A stretch of 64,000 nucleotides of DNA from Archangium violaceum (GCF_016887565.1 NZ_CP069396.1:6926001-6990000); one strand, 5' to 3'. Counted from the first letter of the stretch, positions 51,301 to 56,597 are shown. A program made the numbers and translations. Notes: a model not told the origin generated them from the letters alone.

Positions 51301-53075
51301 CTTCCATCCGCGAGCTGTTGCGCCTGGAGCGAGGCGATGATCTGCTCGCCATCCCCGGCCCCCAGCTCCCCCCAGGCCACCAGGGCCAGGACGACCTCCG
51401 CGGTCGTGCTCGGCAGATCGAGGTCGTCACGGTAGAGACCATCGATCCCCCTGTGCGCCTCCAGGTAGGTGAAGGCCGCTCCCACGGCCATGGAGATGGG
51501 ATCCAGCGCGGAGCCCATCCGCGGACGCCGGGCCAGGAACTGCAGCACCAGCGCGGTCGTCTCGAGCCGGCTCGGACCGCGCTCCAGGGCCGGCCAGCCT
51601 CCATCTCCGTTCTGATGGGCGAGCAGGTACGACTCGATCCCCGCGAGCGTGGACTTCAAGGGCTCGCTCTCCGCTCTCCCGGCCTCCGTCTCCGTCAGCG
51701 CCAGTCCGACCAGCGCGGTGTCGAGAACGGTCGCGCCGTATCCGGGCGCGTAGCCACGTCCTCCTTCCCAACGAATCCCCAGGGGGTCGGTGTCCTGCGC
51801 GAGCGAAGCGAGGCCCGGATCATCGGGCCTCCAGGCCAACGCGAGCCCTCGCAGGCGGCGTGCCCGCTCGTCACCATCCTTGGGCGTGCGCTCGTCGAGC
51901 CAGTCCGCCCCGTCCTTCACGGCTTGAAAGACCCCTTCCCTGCCGTCGAAGTACGCCAGCGCGGCGAGCACCGCCTCCGTCTCACGGACAGCCGTCTCCG
52001 GGTGATCCTGCCAGTGCGTCCCGGTCTTGTGATTCAGCAGGTACTGAAGACCCTGCACCTCACCCACCCAGGAGCCCGTCGGGGCCCGATCCACCCGCTC
52101 GGTCTGCATGAAGGCGCGACCGCGCGTCAGGTAGAAGAACTGGTTGGCCCAGGCGGCCCGCACCTTCTCGACATGCGCGAGCTGCGCCGCGGTGGCCTCC
52201 TGCCCTTCTGGAACCAGCAGGATGAAGGCGGCTCTCAGGTCACGAGGCGTATTCGCCGCCTTTGGACTCCGCTCGCCGAGCAGGGCGATGAGGTTCTCCA
52301 CCTGGAGGGTGGCCGGAGTGGCAGGAATGGTGACGGTGGCGTCGAGCGGAGGCAGATCATCGGGATTCTGGGTGACCCCGCTGCCGGGCGTGAGCAGCTG
52401 GAAGGGAGGGACCTCCTCGGGGGCCATGAAGCCCATCAGGTACAGGTCCAGCGGCGAGTAGCGCCGCATGGACTCGACAGCGGTGAAGGTCCCCATCTTG
52501 GTGGGGGTCGCGTCCTTGTTGTCCTTCCATTCCGAACCGTAGAGGACCGAGGCGTTCGAGCTCAGGAAGAAGCTCCAGTGGGAGTCCTCCTCCCCCAGCA
52601 TGCCGAGTTCCTTCCCGGCCTGCCCCGACCATTGGTGCGCCACTTCGTGGGCGAGGATCTGCAGGGCCTCCGCTTCCGTCTTCATCGGAGAGGTCGGCCG
52701 GAGCGTGCCAATGTCGATGTAGCCCTTGAGCTGCCGGGCACTATGGAAGAGAGCGCCGATGTCGTAGTTGATCGGCTTGCCGATGCCCTTGACGGAGTTC
52801 CTCACCAGGGTGTGCAGACCCACGGTGTGGCTCGGATTCACGTCATCCTGGCGCAGGATGGTGTCGAAGCCGGGGAAGACCACCAGGAAGTCGTAGGCGT
52901 CCGAGTTCCGCGCGTAGAACGCCTGGGCCACGCTCCGCCGGGCATCACCCGTCCCGGTGTAGTCGTCAGGGTCCACCTTCACGACCGTGACGTTCCCCGT
53001 ATCCGCGAAGGAGAGGGACGACGCGCCCACCAGCAACAGGGTCAGAAGACCGCGAAGTGGCTTCAGTCCAGACAC
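36306..53075 (-). CDS. giant secreted multidomain protein (metallopeptidase-like, CARDB, FlgD-like, propeller, Ig, GATase-like)
   Basis: This protein has about 5,589 residues and a signal peptide (SGLKPLRGLLTLLLVGASSLSFA). Domains in order: metallopeptidase-like (His143-Glu-x-x-His147 in AHEVAHQW, then EEDSHWSFF); alpha/alpha-toroid repeats (about 355-610); CARDB repeats (about 615-1,190); a FlgD-like unit (ISPNGDGVKD, about 1,203); a TolB-like propeller (about 1,310-1,665); a second FlgD-like unit (about 1,769); many Ig/Fn3 units; a discoidin-like part (about 3,580-3,700); another propeller (about 4,010-4,325); more CARDB; three tandem 80-residue repeats (about 4,930-5,170); an amidotransferase-like alpha/beta domain (about 5,180-5,400). 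GTG 53075 has ggaagggg upstream; ATG 53090 is an alternative. The end overlaps the Rhs gene, so the two are likely partners. Protease activity is unproven. Confidence 0.85.
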   Translation of the reverse strand: MSGLKPLRGLLTLLLVGASSLSFADTGNVTVVKVDPDDYTGTGDARRSVAQAFYARNSDAYDFLVVFPGFDTILRQDDVNPSHTVGLHTLVRNSVKGIGKPINYDIGALFHSARQLKGYIDIGTLRPTSPMKTEAEALQILAHEVAHQWSGQAGKELGMLGEEDSHWSFFLSSNASVLYGSEWKDNKDATPTKMGTFTAVESMRRYSPLDLYLMGFMAPEEVPPFQLLTPGSGVTQNPDDLPPLDATVTIPATPATLQVENLIALLGERSPKAANTPRDLRAAFILLVPEGQEATAAQLAHVEKVRAAWANQFFYLTRGRAFMQTERVDRAPTGSWVGEVQGLQYLLNHKTGTHWQDHPETAVRETEAVLAALAYFDGREGVFQAVKDGADWLDERTPKDGDERARRLRGLALAWRPDDPGLASLAQDTDPLGIRWEGGRGYAPGYGATVLDTALVGLALTETEAGRAESEPLKSTLAGIESYLLAHQNGDGGWPALERGPSRLETTALVLQFLARRPRMGSALDPISMAVGAAFTYLEAHRGIDGLYRDDLDLPSTTAEVVLALVAWGELGAGDGEQIIASLQAQQLADGSWEGSVYQTARVLHVLRLLQVPNLSIASVELSGCSVLEGASGCSVSEGAGATVEVLVRNTGFIASDETTLVQAVDSNRVLFGDPQDLPPLAPGATARVRLPIDTSEHAGSTQLFVVVDPWDDIDEVREDDNHAAKDFIVNPAPSGVDLFVVPGNVVASPEKVGHLPQTLQVTALVGNAGLTPANGVVVSISVGETVLNSTTLNLAAQAKDVPVSLPVVIQGGPYPVALKVRIAQASGAPEETRVDNNVATLNVAAESTVGLQVGALQLPGVALIDNVPTTDQNATVPITFEVSNTGTTEVVGASVEVRVVAADGVRLVTLPASLQPLASGQKRPGTVSWVATHAGTYTVEAQAMYQGTPRGSAVTATLKVNPSNEPDLQLGAGAISTSPQPPLQGKKADILVRVRNAGAPVGTFTVDLFLGSATGTPVGSATVEGLAAGESKVVTFEYTPPGADKFVLVAQVDKGNQVDELEENNNTSVLELTPRSIPDLVLTEGDILPDNSFPTAGDAVSVTVSVYNRGEQPSQPTQVHLYRGAPKSDGSNLIDQAPLAAVEAGARGQVVIPWSTSGLSGAQTLVAIVNRDGLIQEQSTGNNRAERQILMQTGAVALTEPYISPNGDGVKDSTGIFYRLPDDSGASKVLVTTRDGTQVRTFEVPESGEPSVSVVWDGKDEAGRVVKDGEYRIIVLAEVGGKQVQLGMAVAVVDTNGIQIDEVEDPSLIRHAFFKNVDAGDRGMPDDSGLVYFGSNASTRICGFYRQSLMGGEPELLAQVGVMGVSCNVNMYNFEVSPDGNSFAYLEYNSSTGKYELKRVLRGGKAPSTLVSSNISQEDIIAGPIRFQADSQRLWYIWSSASYTYTSHQLRSVGVQGVHDVRTEVAASYSRIGGPAYSDYGTLNDFRLSPDGRHVAVSAWHRDSRFGCLNKISLDQPDYASAIECHYQNSLNVFGWVDGGNSLLLARYVQDFFDGGLYRNVGVQWVLHGLESGERKAYPDSRFKTYGFALSPRGDAAVSLISGPPGGVTLGITRPVIDGDSKEFAWVPGVNGVGFEWSPRGTFLHGEVSDGLSYWAMYHLENLSAWIQASRPPGGSAISLRGTATDRNFDSYTVAVRPLGSTAEPVVVAQRRVPVIEGQLATWNPPGPGLYEVMLTVRDKAGNSVTRTTKAIWSNAASTIANLSADPVIFSPNDDGVLDTVAMKYQVTSPTSAGFVVTRTDTGAAVKHFGSPPLEVGWNEFTWDGKVDNTRVPDGDYLISADRANTGFVVDTKPPVVSIAPGQQLPRVGKRSIFIDSSGTFAYSAEGRPVEIPSVRVWAASTTDELHPGEEKLESVSGTGSVAIERDGIPNSQTGETLWVALPEELRGGQLQVRARDMAGNTGLSPRVTVPERLFLTGIGEASTLESGGTLHYDGRTIPRIDLLRPVKNQVLVDHLGLFDATTDINPSSFTFKPQRYAFALANTVGERIVSYAVSYPSPVTGATVVDYMNVEMLAEDAIVWDARTLPVRPFDLHILATDATGRVFSTKVPFVPGATVDTCMKYEGGAEEATISVRLARGAPDTELLAPGATLEFIPYGGATSEVRVPVSLGGAILDGDILYRTQVPTGGLTKCLYTVAIQGKRIDGSDVEGSGILNVCGLIDVGAASGASRQPLSLIETFRQPLQSVEVYVTDESTGLPRLVTTLPGFDGQSAEVPVPGLSCGERNRLRFVAKLADGTVLDSARNEQTMLRLCDAREPECANIDINIERRANAAVCASQNPVYDISVNASTDVAGGWQKLEAWLITPMEKRVKPLALTQSASGTLWTQEVETGDLPEGEHRVEVIATTVKGTRHRRISSITEGSVFVDRTPVQFTLSAPADGAQFCPVASNLSDGTLGTSFDFKGLLSDQWLELAGLEIRPVDSNEVKTVSLFSKTRPEWVLAEGTLGKMDAADLPPGAYTLTGFARDASGGSVCLTPRTRTFYVSDGINLDALTVDPVVFNPGPQGTENKTTLVHYSLDGPGDVTLYAVSAGGQTSVVHRFGGQAKGLHDFTWNGSVVVGGDALIDGTYTLRVEAVDACGRQSVKTTQVVRDTTPPVARIDTPVVGASVGSVIQVTGQATDANFKSYSLFFEGSTAKPFESEVAATGVLGTVSTAGLVNGEHTLVLTVKDQAGLTSEARIKVQVAAGSVIASFLITPDLISPIQPLGKVVANIVLRQSARVELQIETKDGSLKTLHGPILLDPVPTAVELPSALFDDPRLDVDGDYNVKLVTTVDALALTETAVARLAIDRTPPTLELTAPQAGGRVPGRGDVVGSVSDPHLREWKVAYGLSGPGAVIGSGHQAQGANSILARFEGLTDGAQRIVLTATDGAGNSASTSVNFISDSTPPRIAFLYPVAGEYLSSDPITGSQMVGGHVSGDDLSQVTLSARSGTSSQEIGTVVPPVEGDVELPWSLATEGPVTLVWTATDLAGNSAHAEIPVVVDNTDPEAQISSVQVGTSSIKINGTARDTNLASYTLELASGSSTGALLFSEIASGTVSVGSGLLGELPVLPADGIYTARLTVLDRANNSRQSDPFEFVVDTQPPTPPVLSAIVKPGRHVELSWTASSDASGIKQYKMKRATGSGKFGDPVVLSGTTLSKVDDLTTNGTYRYIVVAVDQNSLESVPSNEVSVGVDMPVVVISQPVAQAVVSGRVEVMGSAYAVENFKEYRLLLGEGVNPSAFTRVLSSSRMAASDALLGTVDLSAKTEGSLWTIRLEAEDILGNVSETHITVSVDNVAPSRPQWVAEDPSRSGSNVTLAWKPNSEADLAGYLLFRNGVPLKPSPDSSPVELKDYLLTSTLTSYLDKDVPDGANTYELQAMDKAGNLSERSVPRSVPLDVLAPVAGLESPPSMARISGKVALEAKVNGSDVTQVLFQARAGSETAFTTLGVVTSPPFILEVDSASFSSEAVEVQAVASDASGSDPAPVSAYYFRDVSPSAPVPVLRAEGYSIYVDWTDSNPAGKVAGYLVTRNGGHLQGLSSGPRPVAETFPVATGNGGDAYDKNASTAWVSSDPAHRRWEMQLRDPVLVDRISATSAMNTSGQKAKVWVQVRGLWVLLKENHEPYIDVTLAPPLEVRAVAYDLTPASSSSPVGLAEVTLNTLPFVTGPRPLLDTSQLSSDKREYTVSAVSPFGLTGDGKAFITTYAPILDALATGVVPTPSVAVKGYLYSSGPLPSTSTIEVFRQQVPTPVLVAQGSAGWDGKFEIPTPLVAGENTLFVRAKYPTNNVSADSTPLKVTYQSPPVITLTKVDDPSSQVYFQISVAGEGLSFVKGYKVLRVRGTNAPESISLPVSPTPTEFSENNLGNGFYRYTVVALYENGLEAATSNTLLFEVKSPASEVPEAPRLTSPTRAGNPLTVATTVNTISGVTGPDTTVELFVNGRSAGTVTPEDSTSRVISSALQLKNTPSEYYSLSSDGRAIAYRFNSTTSSGSTPAIGVEDLSTHDVKVLTLSDVQFTGTPFLSPDKTRVAITGSCNIATGTLCSVVGNIVLLVGEVASNTWRKVDASNPGSIRVMAWSPDSTRVAYAPFKDGMGPVLAVGSVAEPERILWSVRCEGAPAGIPAWTGNKGIVAVVSSSLVQWDLDKTNPTEPCDPSSRRKLLTASTLEFSLERNTLVVSRSGTRMLVQANMIWSDPMGLYLVDTSGTTPTSRLLSSSGSASSAAFSWDSNRVVYKASGQLMFQTLDTSDSVGKPVGAFASTGQLLWPSDEDLLQFTEPNRSTEPLLTPSRLDWGVPFTFSRVTLDRGPNRLVATARSLAGTQSPYSSPIDVLVDTSRLPELVVSAVVQPAIPRVGEPAQAAITVRNDGGSPVSGVKVTASVLGSDGSIRPSRLVTLSGTLAPGATVAAFVPIDISGLSGGQELVAMVDPEQLIEESNRGNNQQRVPFVIAGDTGITLGVHLSRRTLGAHDTASATVSVVNTGAATPVAVEVELLDEEGTRVRTLGASELYSPLGADASKSFKRPVEVLGLLAGTYKVMATARVAGSVVSTAHALLEVLPDQGASLALSPSRSQYIGGEPVDLMARVVNLSSNSLLSGAMIALEVKDAEGAVIETLSLDLQALTPGASASPVVLLATRPSPGTYRATAWLRFDGSVLATSETTFVVEGRVDVQGVVAVVGAPGAPPVVPSGEDASIQLEVRNDGSAPAESLVLSVLLVDEGAVPAAVVDTWPVTVGTLAPGASWSHTLVVPTTGLVPRLHGVSLTATRTGAAETNLSSTFFRVGDSSVPVITSANLSNGMFVQGDVLASLQVVDVDSGVASVRALVDGTGTVELALVPGTPPQNGTWRGLIPLGSEGSHTLRFTAVDKDGNDGDSKPVPGNPLTVTVVRDTLRPEIDISGVEDGEFSASVVWPVVVVSDANLVPPVITLDGVTFVPGMSVGTDGPHQLRVEAHDKAGNSSSASLDFVVDRSKPVISVMGVSNGAILAGPVTPVVEVVDSNLVTKSILLDGQEWVPGTVVTAGGSHLITAEATDRASNSSSVNVSFVIDDERPTIEITGVVDGGSYQEAVTPVVTISDTNLVSRSVKLDGVDFVSGTQVRADGWHTLVAEASDAVGRHHQVVVSFSVRRFQLQVAKGQASFGFPRALALVGSGKCVPPPSEVSRLSNYLSAELQQAGGILQVTSNEDDFKEQLRSGRFNLIILASARAYDNGCSPNTPDSSDVCHWVTERVYSGNAGLIAINPGSYRMRSTCWEVLGLNGDNLAPGSRTVSGWEGPLAPQGDLQANALEEVSILQLEPGYAIPAAWYGSSLSGEVAVATHAFGEGRSVSFGFDPGQATPSTTASEIFQGAMSWVHPSPAESLPLGVIPVELRVGNLSSPVDVRVREQLAPELSAILTEPLSPSLEWTYSLDYGERAFPHYLVRLPDAVGQYVTTTRVEVLLPDGPWLAGSRTFSVEVARTGDALFTEARTLVEALPTEGQDGVFRSAIEDLLNQVQTRPVVTAADAEANLRDLYQAAGIASNLGAVSPVQTRLALDRLIIYWEARWSAL
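37565..38265 (-). repeat. three tandem Ig-like protein repeats in the giant protein
   Basis: Three consecutive units of about 80 codons each start with ISGVEDGEF, VMGVSNGAI and ITGVVDGGS. Each contains a VVVVSDANLV/VEVVDSNLV/VTISDTNLV strand and an LDGxxxVxGxxVxxxGxHxLxxEAxDxxG core. DNA identity between units is low, so these are old duplications. They probably form a rigid stalk before the C-terminal alpha/beta domain. Confidence 0.8.
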
Positions 53076-53214
53076 AACGACCCCTTCCATGGGTGAAGGG
53101 CCCGTATAGGGGATCTGTTGGCTACAGGACAAGCAACCCGTGACGTGACACACTCCGGCGGGTAGACACCCGGCGCGTTCGACTGAAAGCGCTGCTCAAG
53201 ATCGACATCACATC

Positions 53215-53817
53215 ATGCGATTCATGAAGTTCTCCCAGGGCGCCGTTTCACTCCTGTTATTGGTTTGTGCATGCAAGGAGTCCGGATCCGGCACGCCACC
53301 GAAGCAAGAACCCGTCGTGGCACGGGTGGGTGACAGCACCATCACGCTCCAGGAGCTCAAGGCCCGGCTCGATGAGCAGCCGCCCGCCATTCGCGCGCGC
53401 TACACCACCGCCGAGCGCAAGAAGGAGTTCCTCGAGAACCAGATCCGCGTCGAGCTGCTCGCGCAGGAGGCCCGCAAGCAGGGGCTGGACAAGGATCCCG
53501 AGGTCCTGGCCTCCCTCGAGCGGCTGATGGTCCAGAAGCTCCTCCAGAAGCATGCCGCGACTCTCGAGAATCAGCCCGTGAGCGAGGCGGAGCTCCAGAA
53601 GTACTACCAGGAGCACCTCTCGGATTTCGGGAGCCCCGACGGCACGCTGGCCTTCGACATGGTCCGTACGCGCATCGAGGCCCGCCTCAAGATGGAGCGG
53701 CGCTCGCGGGCCATCGACGACCTCATCGCCAACCTCAAGAAGAGCACCCCCGTCGAGATCGACGACAAGGTGCTGGAGCAGGTCGACGTCCAGGGGGCTG
53801 ATCCCAAGGCGCCCTAG
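53215..53817 (+). CDS. SurA N-terminal-like chaperone lipoprotein
   Basis: This 200-residue exported lipoprotein has a signal peptide ending LLVCAC. The mature part begins with the SurA/PrsA-type N-terminal helical domain (VVARVGDSTITLQELKARLD, then KKEFLENQIRVELLAQEARK and VSEAELQKYYQEH). The parvulin-type proline isomerase domain that normally follows is absent; only about 50 further helical residues are present. It may be a periplasmic chaperone without isomerase activity. It is divergent from the giant secreted protein gene, so a role in that protein's export or folding is conceivable. ATG 53224 is an alternative start. Confidence 0.8.
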   Translation: MRFMKFSQGAVSLLLLVCACKESGSGTPPKQEPVVARVGDSTITLQELKARLDEQPPAIRARYTTAERKKEFLENQIRVELLAQEARKQGLDKDPEVLASLERLMVQKLLQKHAATLENQPVSEAELQKYYQEHLSDFGSPDGTLAFDMVRTRIEARLKMERRSRAIDDLIANLKKSTPVEIDDKVLEQVDVQGADPKAP

Positions 53818-53830
53818 ACCCTCACCCCAG

Positions 53831-53851
53831 CCCTCTCCCAGAGGGAGAGGG
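53831..53851. terminator. hairpin terminator between convergent genes
   Basis: A perfect 9-bp stem, ccctctccc (53831-53839) and gggagaggg (53843-53851), has an AGA loop. It lies between the stop of the SurA-like lipoprotein (53817) and the stop of the SPFH lipoprotein (53864) on the other strand, so it could serve both directions. Confidence 0.7.
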
Positions 53852-53863
53852 GGCATACACAGG

Positions 53864-54925
53864 TCACTGTCCGTTGTTCGCGGAGCTCTGTGCGCTCTTG
53901 CTCACCGCGTACTGCGAGAGGATCTGGTTCATGTCCATCGTCTGGAGCGTGGCTCCGCCGCGCCCGCTGGGAATGAAGATGATCTGTTTGCCTTGAAGCG
54001 CCTCGGCGATGCGCAGCTTCACCATCGTCCGGCCGCCCGCTCCCGCCAGCGCCTCGTTCTCCTTGGCGATGCCCTTCGACTTCGCCTCGGCTTCCTTGAG
54101 GATCGCCGTCGCCTCGTTGGTGGCTCTCACCAGCTCCGCGTCCGCCGCCAGCTTCGTCTGCTCCAGCTCTCCCTGCGCCTGGGCGATCTTCTGTGACACC
54201 GTGCCCTTGGCCGACTCCAGGTTGCGCTTGGCCTCCTCCGCCGCCGCCTGCGCCTCCGAGCGCAGCTTCTCCGCCGTCTGCTCCGCCAGCTTCTTCTCCC
54301 GAATCACCTTCTCGTACTCGGGATTGAAGCGGTGCTCCTGCAGGATCACCTGCTCCACGATGACCCCCTCGGGCGCGAGCGCATCCTCCATCAGCTTGCG
54401 CGCGCTCTCCGCCGCCGCGAAGCGCTTGTCCGCGGTGTAGAAGTCCTCCGAGCGCAGCACGTTCAACGCGTCCCGCACCAGCGCTCGTGTCGCCGGCCGC
54501 ATCAGCCGGTTCTCCACGTCCAGCGTGGAGCGCCCCACCTTCTGGACCAGGTGCGGCGCCTTCGCCGGATCGATCCGCCAGGCCACCGTCACGTCCACCG
54601 CGATGTCGTTGCCATCCACCGTCTTGAACTCGATGTCGTCGCTCCGGCCCTTCTCCTCATCCCCCTTTATCCGCATCCGCAGGTTCTGAAGCTTCGTCTC
54701 GAAGGTGTTCCAGTCCGTGGAGAACGGCGGGAAGAAGAAGTACGTCGCGCCCGGTGCGTACGTCTCCGGCTGCACGCCTCGCGAGCCCACCAGCGTGAAC
54801 TTCCGCGTGAGCACGCCCACCTCGTTCGAGTCCGTCGAGTGGCACGCGCACCCCTGCACCACCGACAGCGCCAGCAGCACCAACACCCCCAGCATCCTCA
54901 AGTCCATGCGCGTCATGGTCTTCAC
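53864..54925 (-). CDS. SPFH/prohibitin-like lipoprotein
   Basis: This 353-residue Band-7 family protein has a signal peptide ending VVQGC, so it is probably a lipid-anchored envelope protein instead of the usual transmembrane type. The SPFH core spans about 35-210 (NEVGVLTRKFTLVGSRGV and VDGNDIAVDVTVAWRI). A long Ala/Glu/Lys-rich coiled coil follows (about 215-300), then a C-terminal segment with MVKLRIAEALQGKQIIFIPS. The start is GTG 54925, overlapping the upstream stop (GTGA). It most likely forms a hetero-oligomeric ring or cage with the SPFH protein encoded just upstream, in the manner of HflK/HflC. Confidence 0.85.
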   Translation of the reverse strand: MKTMTRMDLRMLGVLVLLALSVVQGCACHSTDSNEVGVLTRKFTLVGSRGVQPETYAPGATYFFFPPFSTDWNTFETKLQNLRMRIKGDEEKGRSDDIEFKTVDGNDIAVDVTVAWRIDPAKAPHLVQKVGRSTLDVENRLMRPATRALVRDALNVLRSEDFYTADKRFAAAESARKLMEDALAPEGVIVEQVILQEHRFNPEYEKVIREKKLAEQTAEKLRSEAQAAAEEAKRNLESAKGTVSQKIAQAQGELEQTKLAADAELVRATNEATAILKEAEAKSKGIAKENEALAGAGGRTMVKLRIAEALQGKQIIFIPSGRGGATLQTMDMNQILSQYAVSKSAQSSANNGQ

Positions 54926-55977
54926 AGCCCCTTCACGTCGAAGCGCTTGAGCGCCGCGTTGAGATCCAGCGGATTCACCCCACCCTCCCCGTCCGTGGGC
55001 ACCACGATGACCTGCGTGCCGCCCAGCACATCCGCCATCTTCAGGCCCACCATGTTCTCGCTGCCCGCGCCGCGCAGCGCCACGTTCTCCAGCTCGATCC
55101 CCTTCGCCTTGGCCAGCTTCACCACCAGGTCGCCCTGCGCCGCCTGGGTGCGTCGGTACAGCTCCGCCTCCGAGCGCAGCTTGGCCACCTCCGCGTCTCC
55201 GCGCGCCAGCTCCACCTGCACCTTCGCCTGGCCCTCGGCGATGATCCGGTTCTTGTCCGCCTCGGCCTGCGCCGCCGCGGTCTCCGCCATGTTCTTGAAG
55301 ACCGACTGGTCCTGGATCTTCCGCTGCTCGATCGCCTGCTGGTAGCGCGAGTCGTACCGGTACTGGCGCAGCAGCACGTGCGTCACCTTGATGCCCTTGG
55401 GCTCCAGCTCCGTGATCAACAGCTTCTGCGCCTGGGACACGGCCTTGTCGCGCCTGTCTCCCTTGTAGAAGTCATCCGCGTCCATCTCGCCCAGCGTCCG
55501 CCGCAGCACCTGCTCCGCGCGCGGAATCACCGCCGAGTCCTCGTACAGCCGCCCCGGTCCGATCTGGGTGATCACCCTGTACGGATCCTCGATGCGGTAG
55601 AGCACCGTGACGTCCGCCGAGACCGTGTAGCCCTCGGACGTCTGGATTTTGATGGCCCGCACCACCCGGTGGTCCGCGCCCTCACCCACCTCGGCCGCGT
55701 TGTCCGCCATCTCCAGCAACTGCAAATCACTGGGGAACAGGTGCATGCGCTCCGCACCCGGTGTCACCCAGTGCAGGCCCGGCCGGTACACCGTCTCGCG
55801 GATGCCCTTCTCCCCTCCGAGGATGACCTGCTTCACCCCCACCTGGTACGGCCGCACGTAGACGGTGCACGCGTTGTACGCGAAGAGGCCCGCGAAGAAC
55901 GCCACTCCCAGCGGCCACAGCACCCGGGTCCTCGGCTGCTTCAGGGCCGCGACAATCCGCTCTCCCGACAACTTCAT
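54922..55977 (-). CDS. SPFH/prohibitin-like membrane protein
   Basis: This 351-residue Band-7 family protein has an N-terminal membrane helix (about residues 20-40, VLWPLGVAFFAGLFAYNA). The SPFH core follows (about 45-230; VRPYQVGVKQVILGGEKG, IQTSEGYTVSADVTVLYRI), then an Ala/Glu/Arg coiled coil (about 230-300) and a C-terminal tail. It is related to but distinct from the next gene. It should form a large membrane-associated scaffold that organises membrane domains or limits access to a membrane protease; no FtsH-like gene is nearby. Its ATG overlaps the stop of the upstream 195-residue gene (ATGA), and its own stop overlaps the SPFH lipoprotein start. Confidence 0.85.
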   Translation of the reverse strand: MKLSGERIVAALKQPRTRVLWPLGVAFFAGLFAYNACTVYVRPYQVGVKQVILGGEKGIRETVYRPGLHWVTPGAERMHLFPSDLQLLEMADNAAEVGEGADHRVVRAIKIQTSEGYTVSADVTVLYRIEDPYRVITQIGPGRLYEDSAVIPRAEQVLRRTLGEMDADDFYKGDRRDKAVSQAQKLLITELEPKGIKVTHVLLRQYRYDSRYQQAIEQRKIQDQSVFKNMAETAAAQAEADKNRIIAEGQAKVQVELARGDAEVAKLRSEAELYRRTQAAQGDLVVKLAKAKGIELENVALRGAGSENMVGLKMADVLGGTQVIVVPTDGEGGVNPLDLNAALKRFDVKGL

Positions 55978-56561
55978 GCCTTCTCCTTTGAATGTGTCTC
56001 CCCAGGCCCCAGTTCCGGGCGCAGGGGTTCGTCCAGCGGTCGGTAGGCCTCGAGCTGTCTCTGCTCCACGCCCATGTCCCGCACCAGCGTGGCGAGTTGC
56101 CTCCGGTAACGGCGCTGGAAGAAGGACTCCTGCATGTCCGGCAGGAAGGGCCCGAAGAGGATGAACGCGAAGGGCAGCGGCTCGAACCAGTCCGGCACCC
56201 GCGTGAGGGCGATCGTCACCGCCGCGGCGATGCCCGCCCCCGTGTAGGCGGCCCGCGAGAGCAGATCCCCTCCGCGCCACAAACCGTACTTGCGCCGCTG
56301 CAGCGCGTGGTGCTCCCGGGCCAGCTGGAAATAGCGCGGCAGCACCACCGTGAAGACGCCGCGCTCCAGCCGCTCCCAGTAGCCGGGATCCACCGCCACC
56401 TCGGAGAAGCGATGGGCCACATCCGCCAGGGCCAGACGCGCCTCGGCCAGCAGCTGCGCCTCCACCTCGTCGCTCCATTCACCGAACCCGGGCCGCCGCC
56501 GCTCGAGCCACGCCAGCACGTGCTCGGTGACCTGGGGAAGCCGGAATCGTTCGGGATACAC
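55974..56561 (-). CDS. membrane protein of unknown function, first gene of the SPFH operon
   Basis: This 195-residue protein has a helical, charged N-terminal half (YPERFRLPQVTEHVLAWLER...ALADVAHRFSEV) and two closely spaced hydrophobic segments around residues 100-147 (AAYTGAGIAAAVTIAL and PFAFILFGPFLPD). A basic, helical tail ends it. I do not recognise the family. The GTG at 56561 is preceded by a purine-rich aggggggaa; the longer frame from 56687 has a low-complexity N-terminus and no site. It is translationally coupled to the two SPFH genes and is probably a membrane partner of that scaffold. Confidence 0.65.
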   Translation of the reverse strand: MYPERFRLPQVTEHVLAWLERRRPGFGEWSDEVEAQLLAEARLALADVAHRFSEVAVDPGYWERLERGVFTVVLPRYFQLAREHHALQRRKYGLWRGGDLLSRAAYTGAGIAAAVTIALTRVPDWFEPLPFAFILFGPFLPDMQESFFQRRYRRQLATLVRDMGVEQRQLEAYRPLDEPLRPELGPGETHSKEKA

Positions 56562-56580
56562 GCGGGAGTTCCCCCCTGAT

Positions 56581-56597
56581 GCCGCGCATATCGCGGC
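56581..56597. promoter_or_regulatory. inverted repeat in divergent spacer upstream of the SPFH operon
   Basis: gccgcg-catat-cgcggc is a perfect 6-bp inverted repeat, 20 bases upstream of the first operon gene's start. It could be an operator or a leader hairpin; no regulator is adjacent. The rest of the 278-base spacer shows nothing clear. Confidence 0.3.

Noticed and set aside
49713-53096. Open frame of 1,127 codons antisense to the start of the giant protein
   Set aside because: The sense strand has a signal peptide and clear domains. The antisense product is rich in His/Arg/Gly/Asp with no pattern, as expected of a shadow frame.
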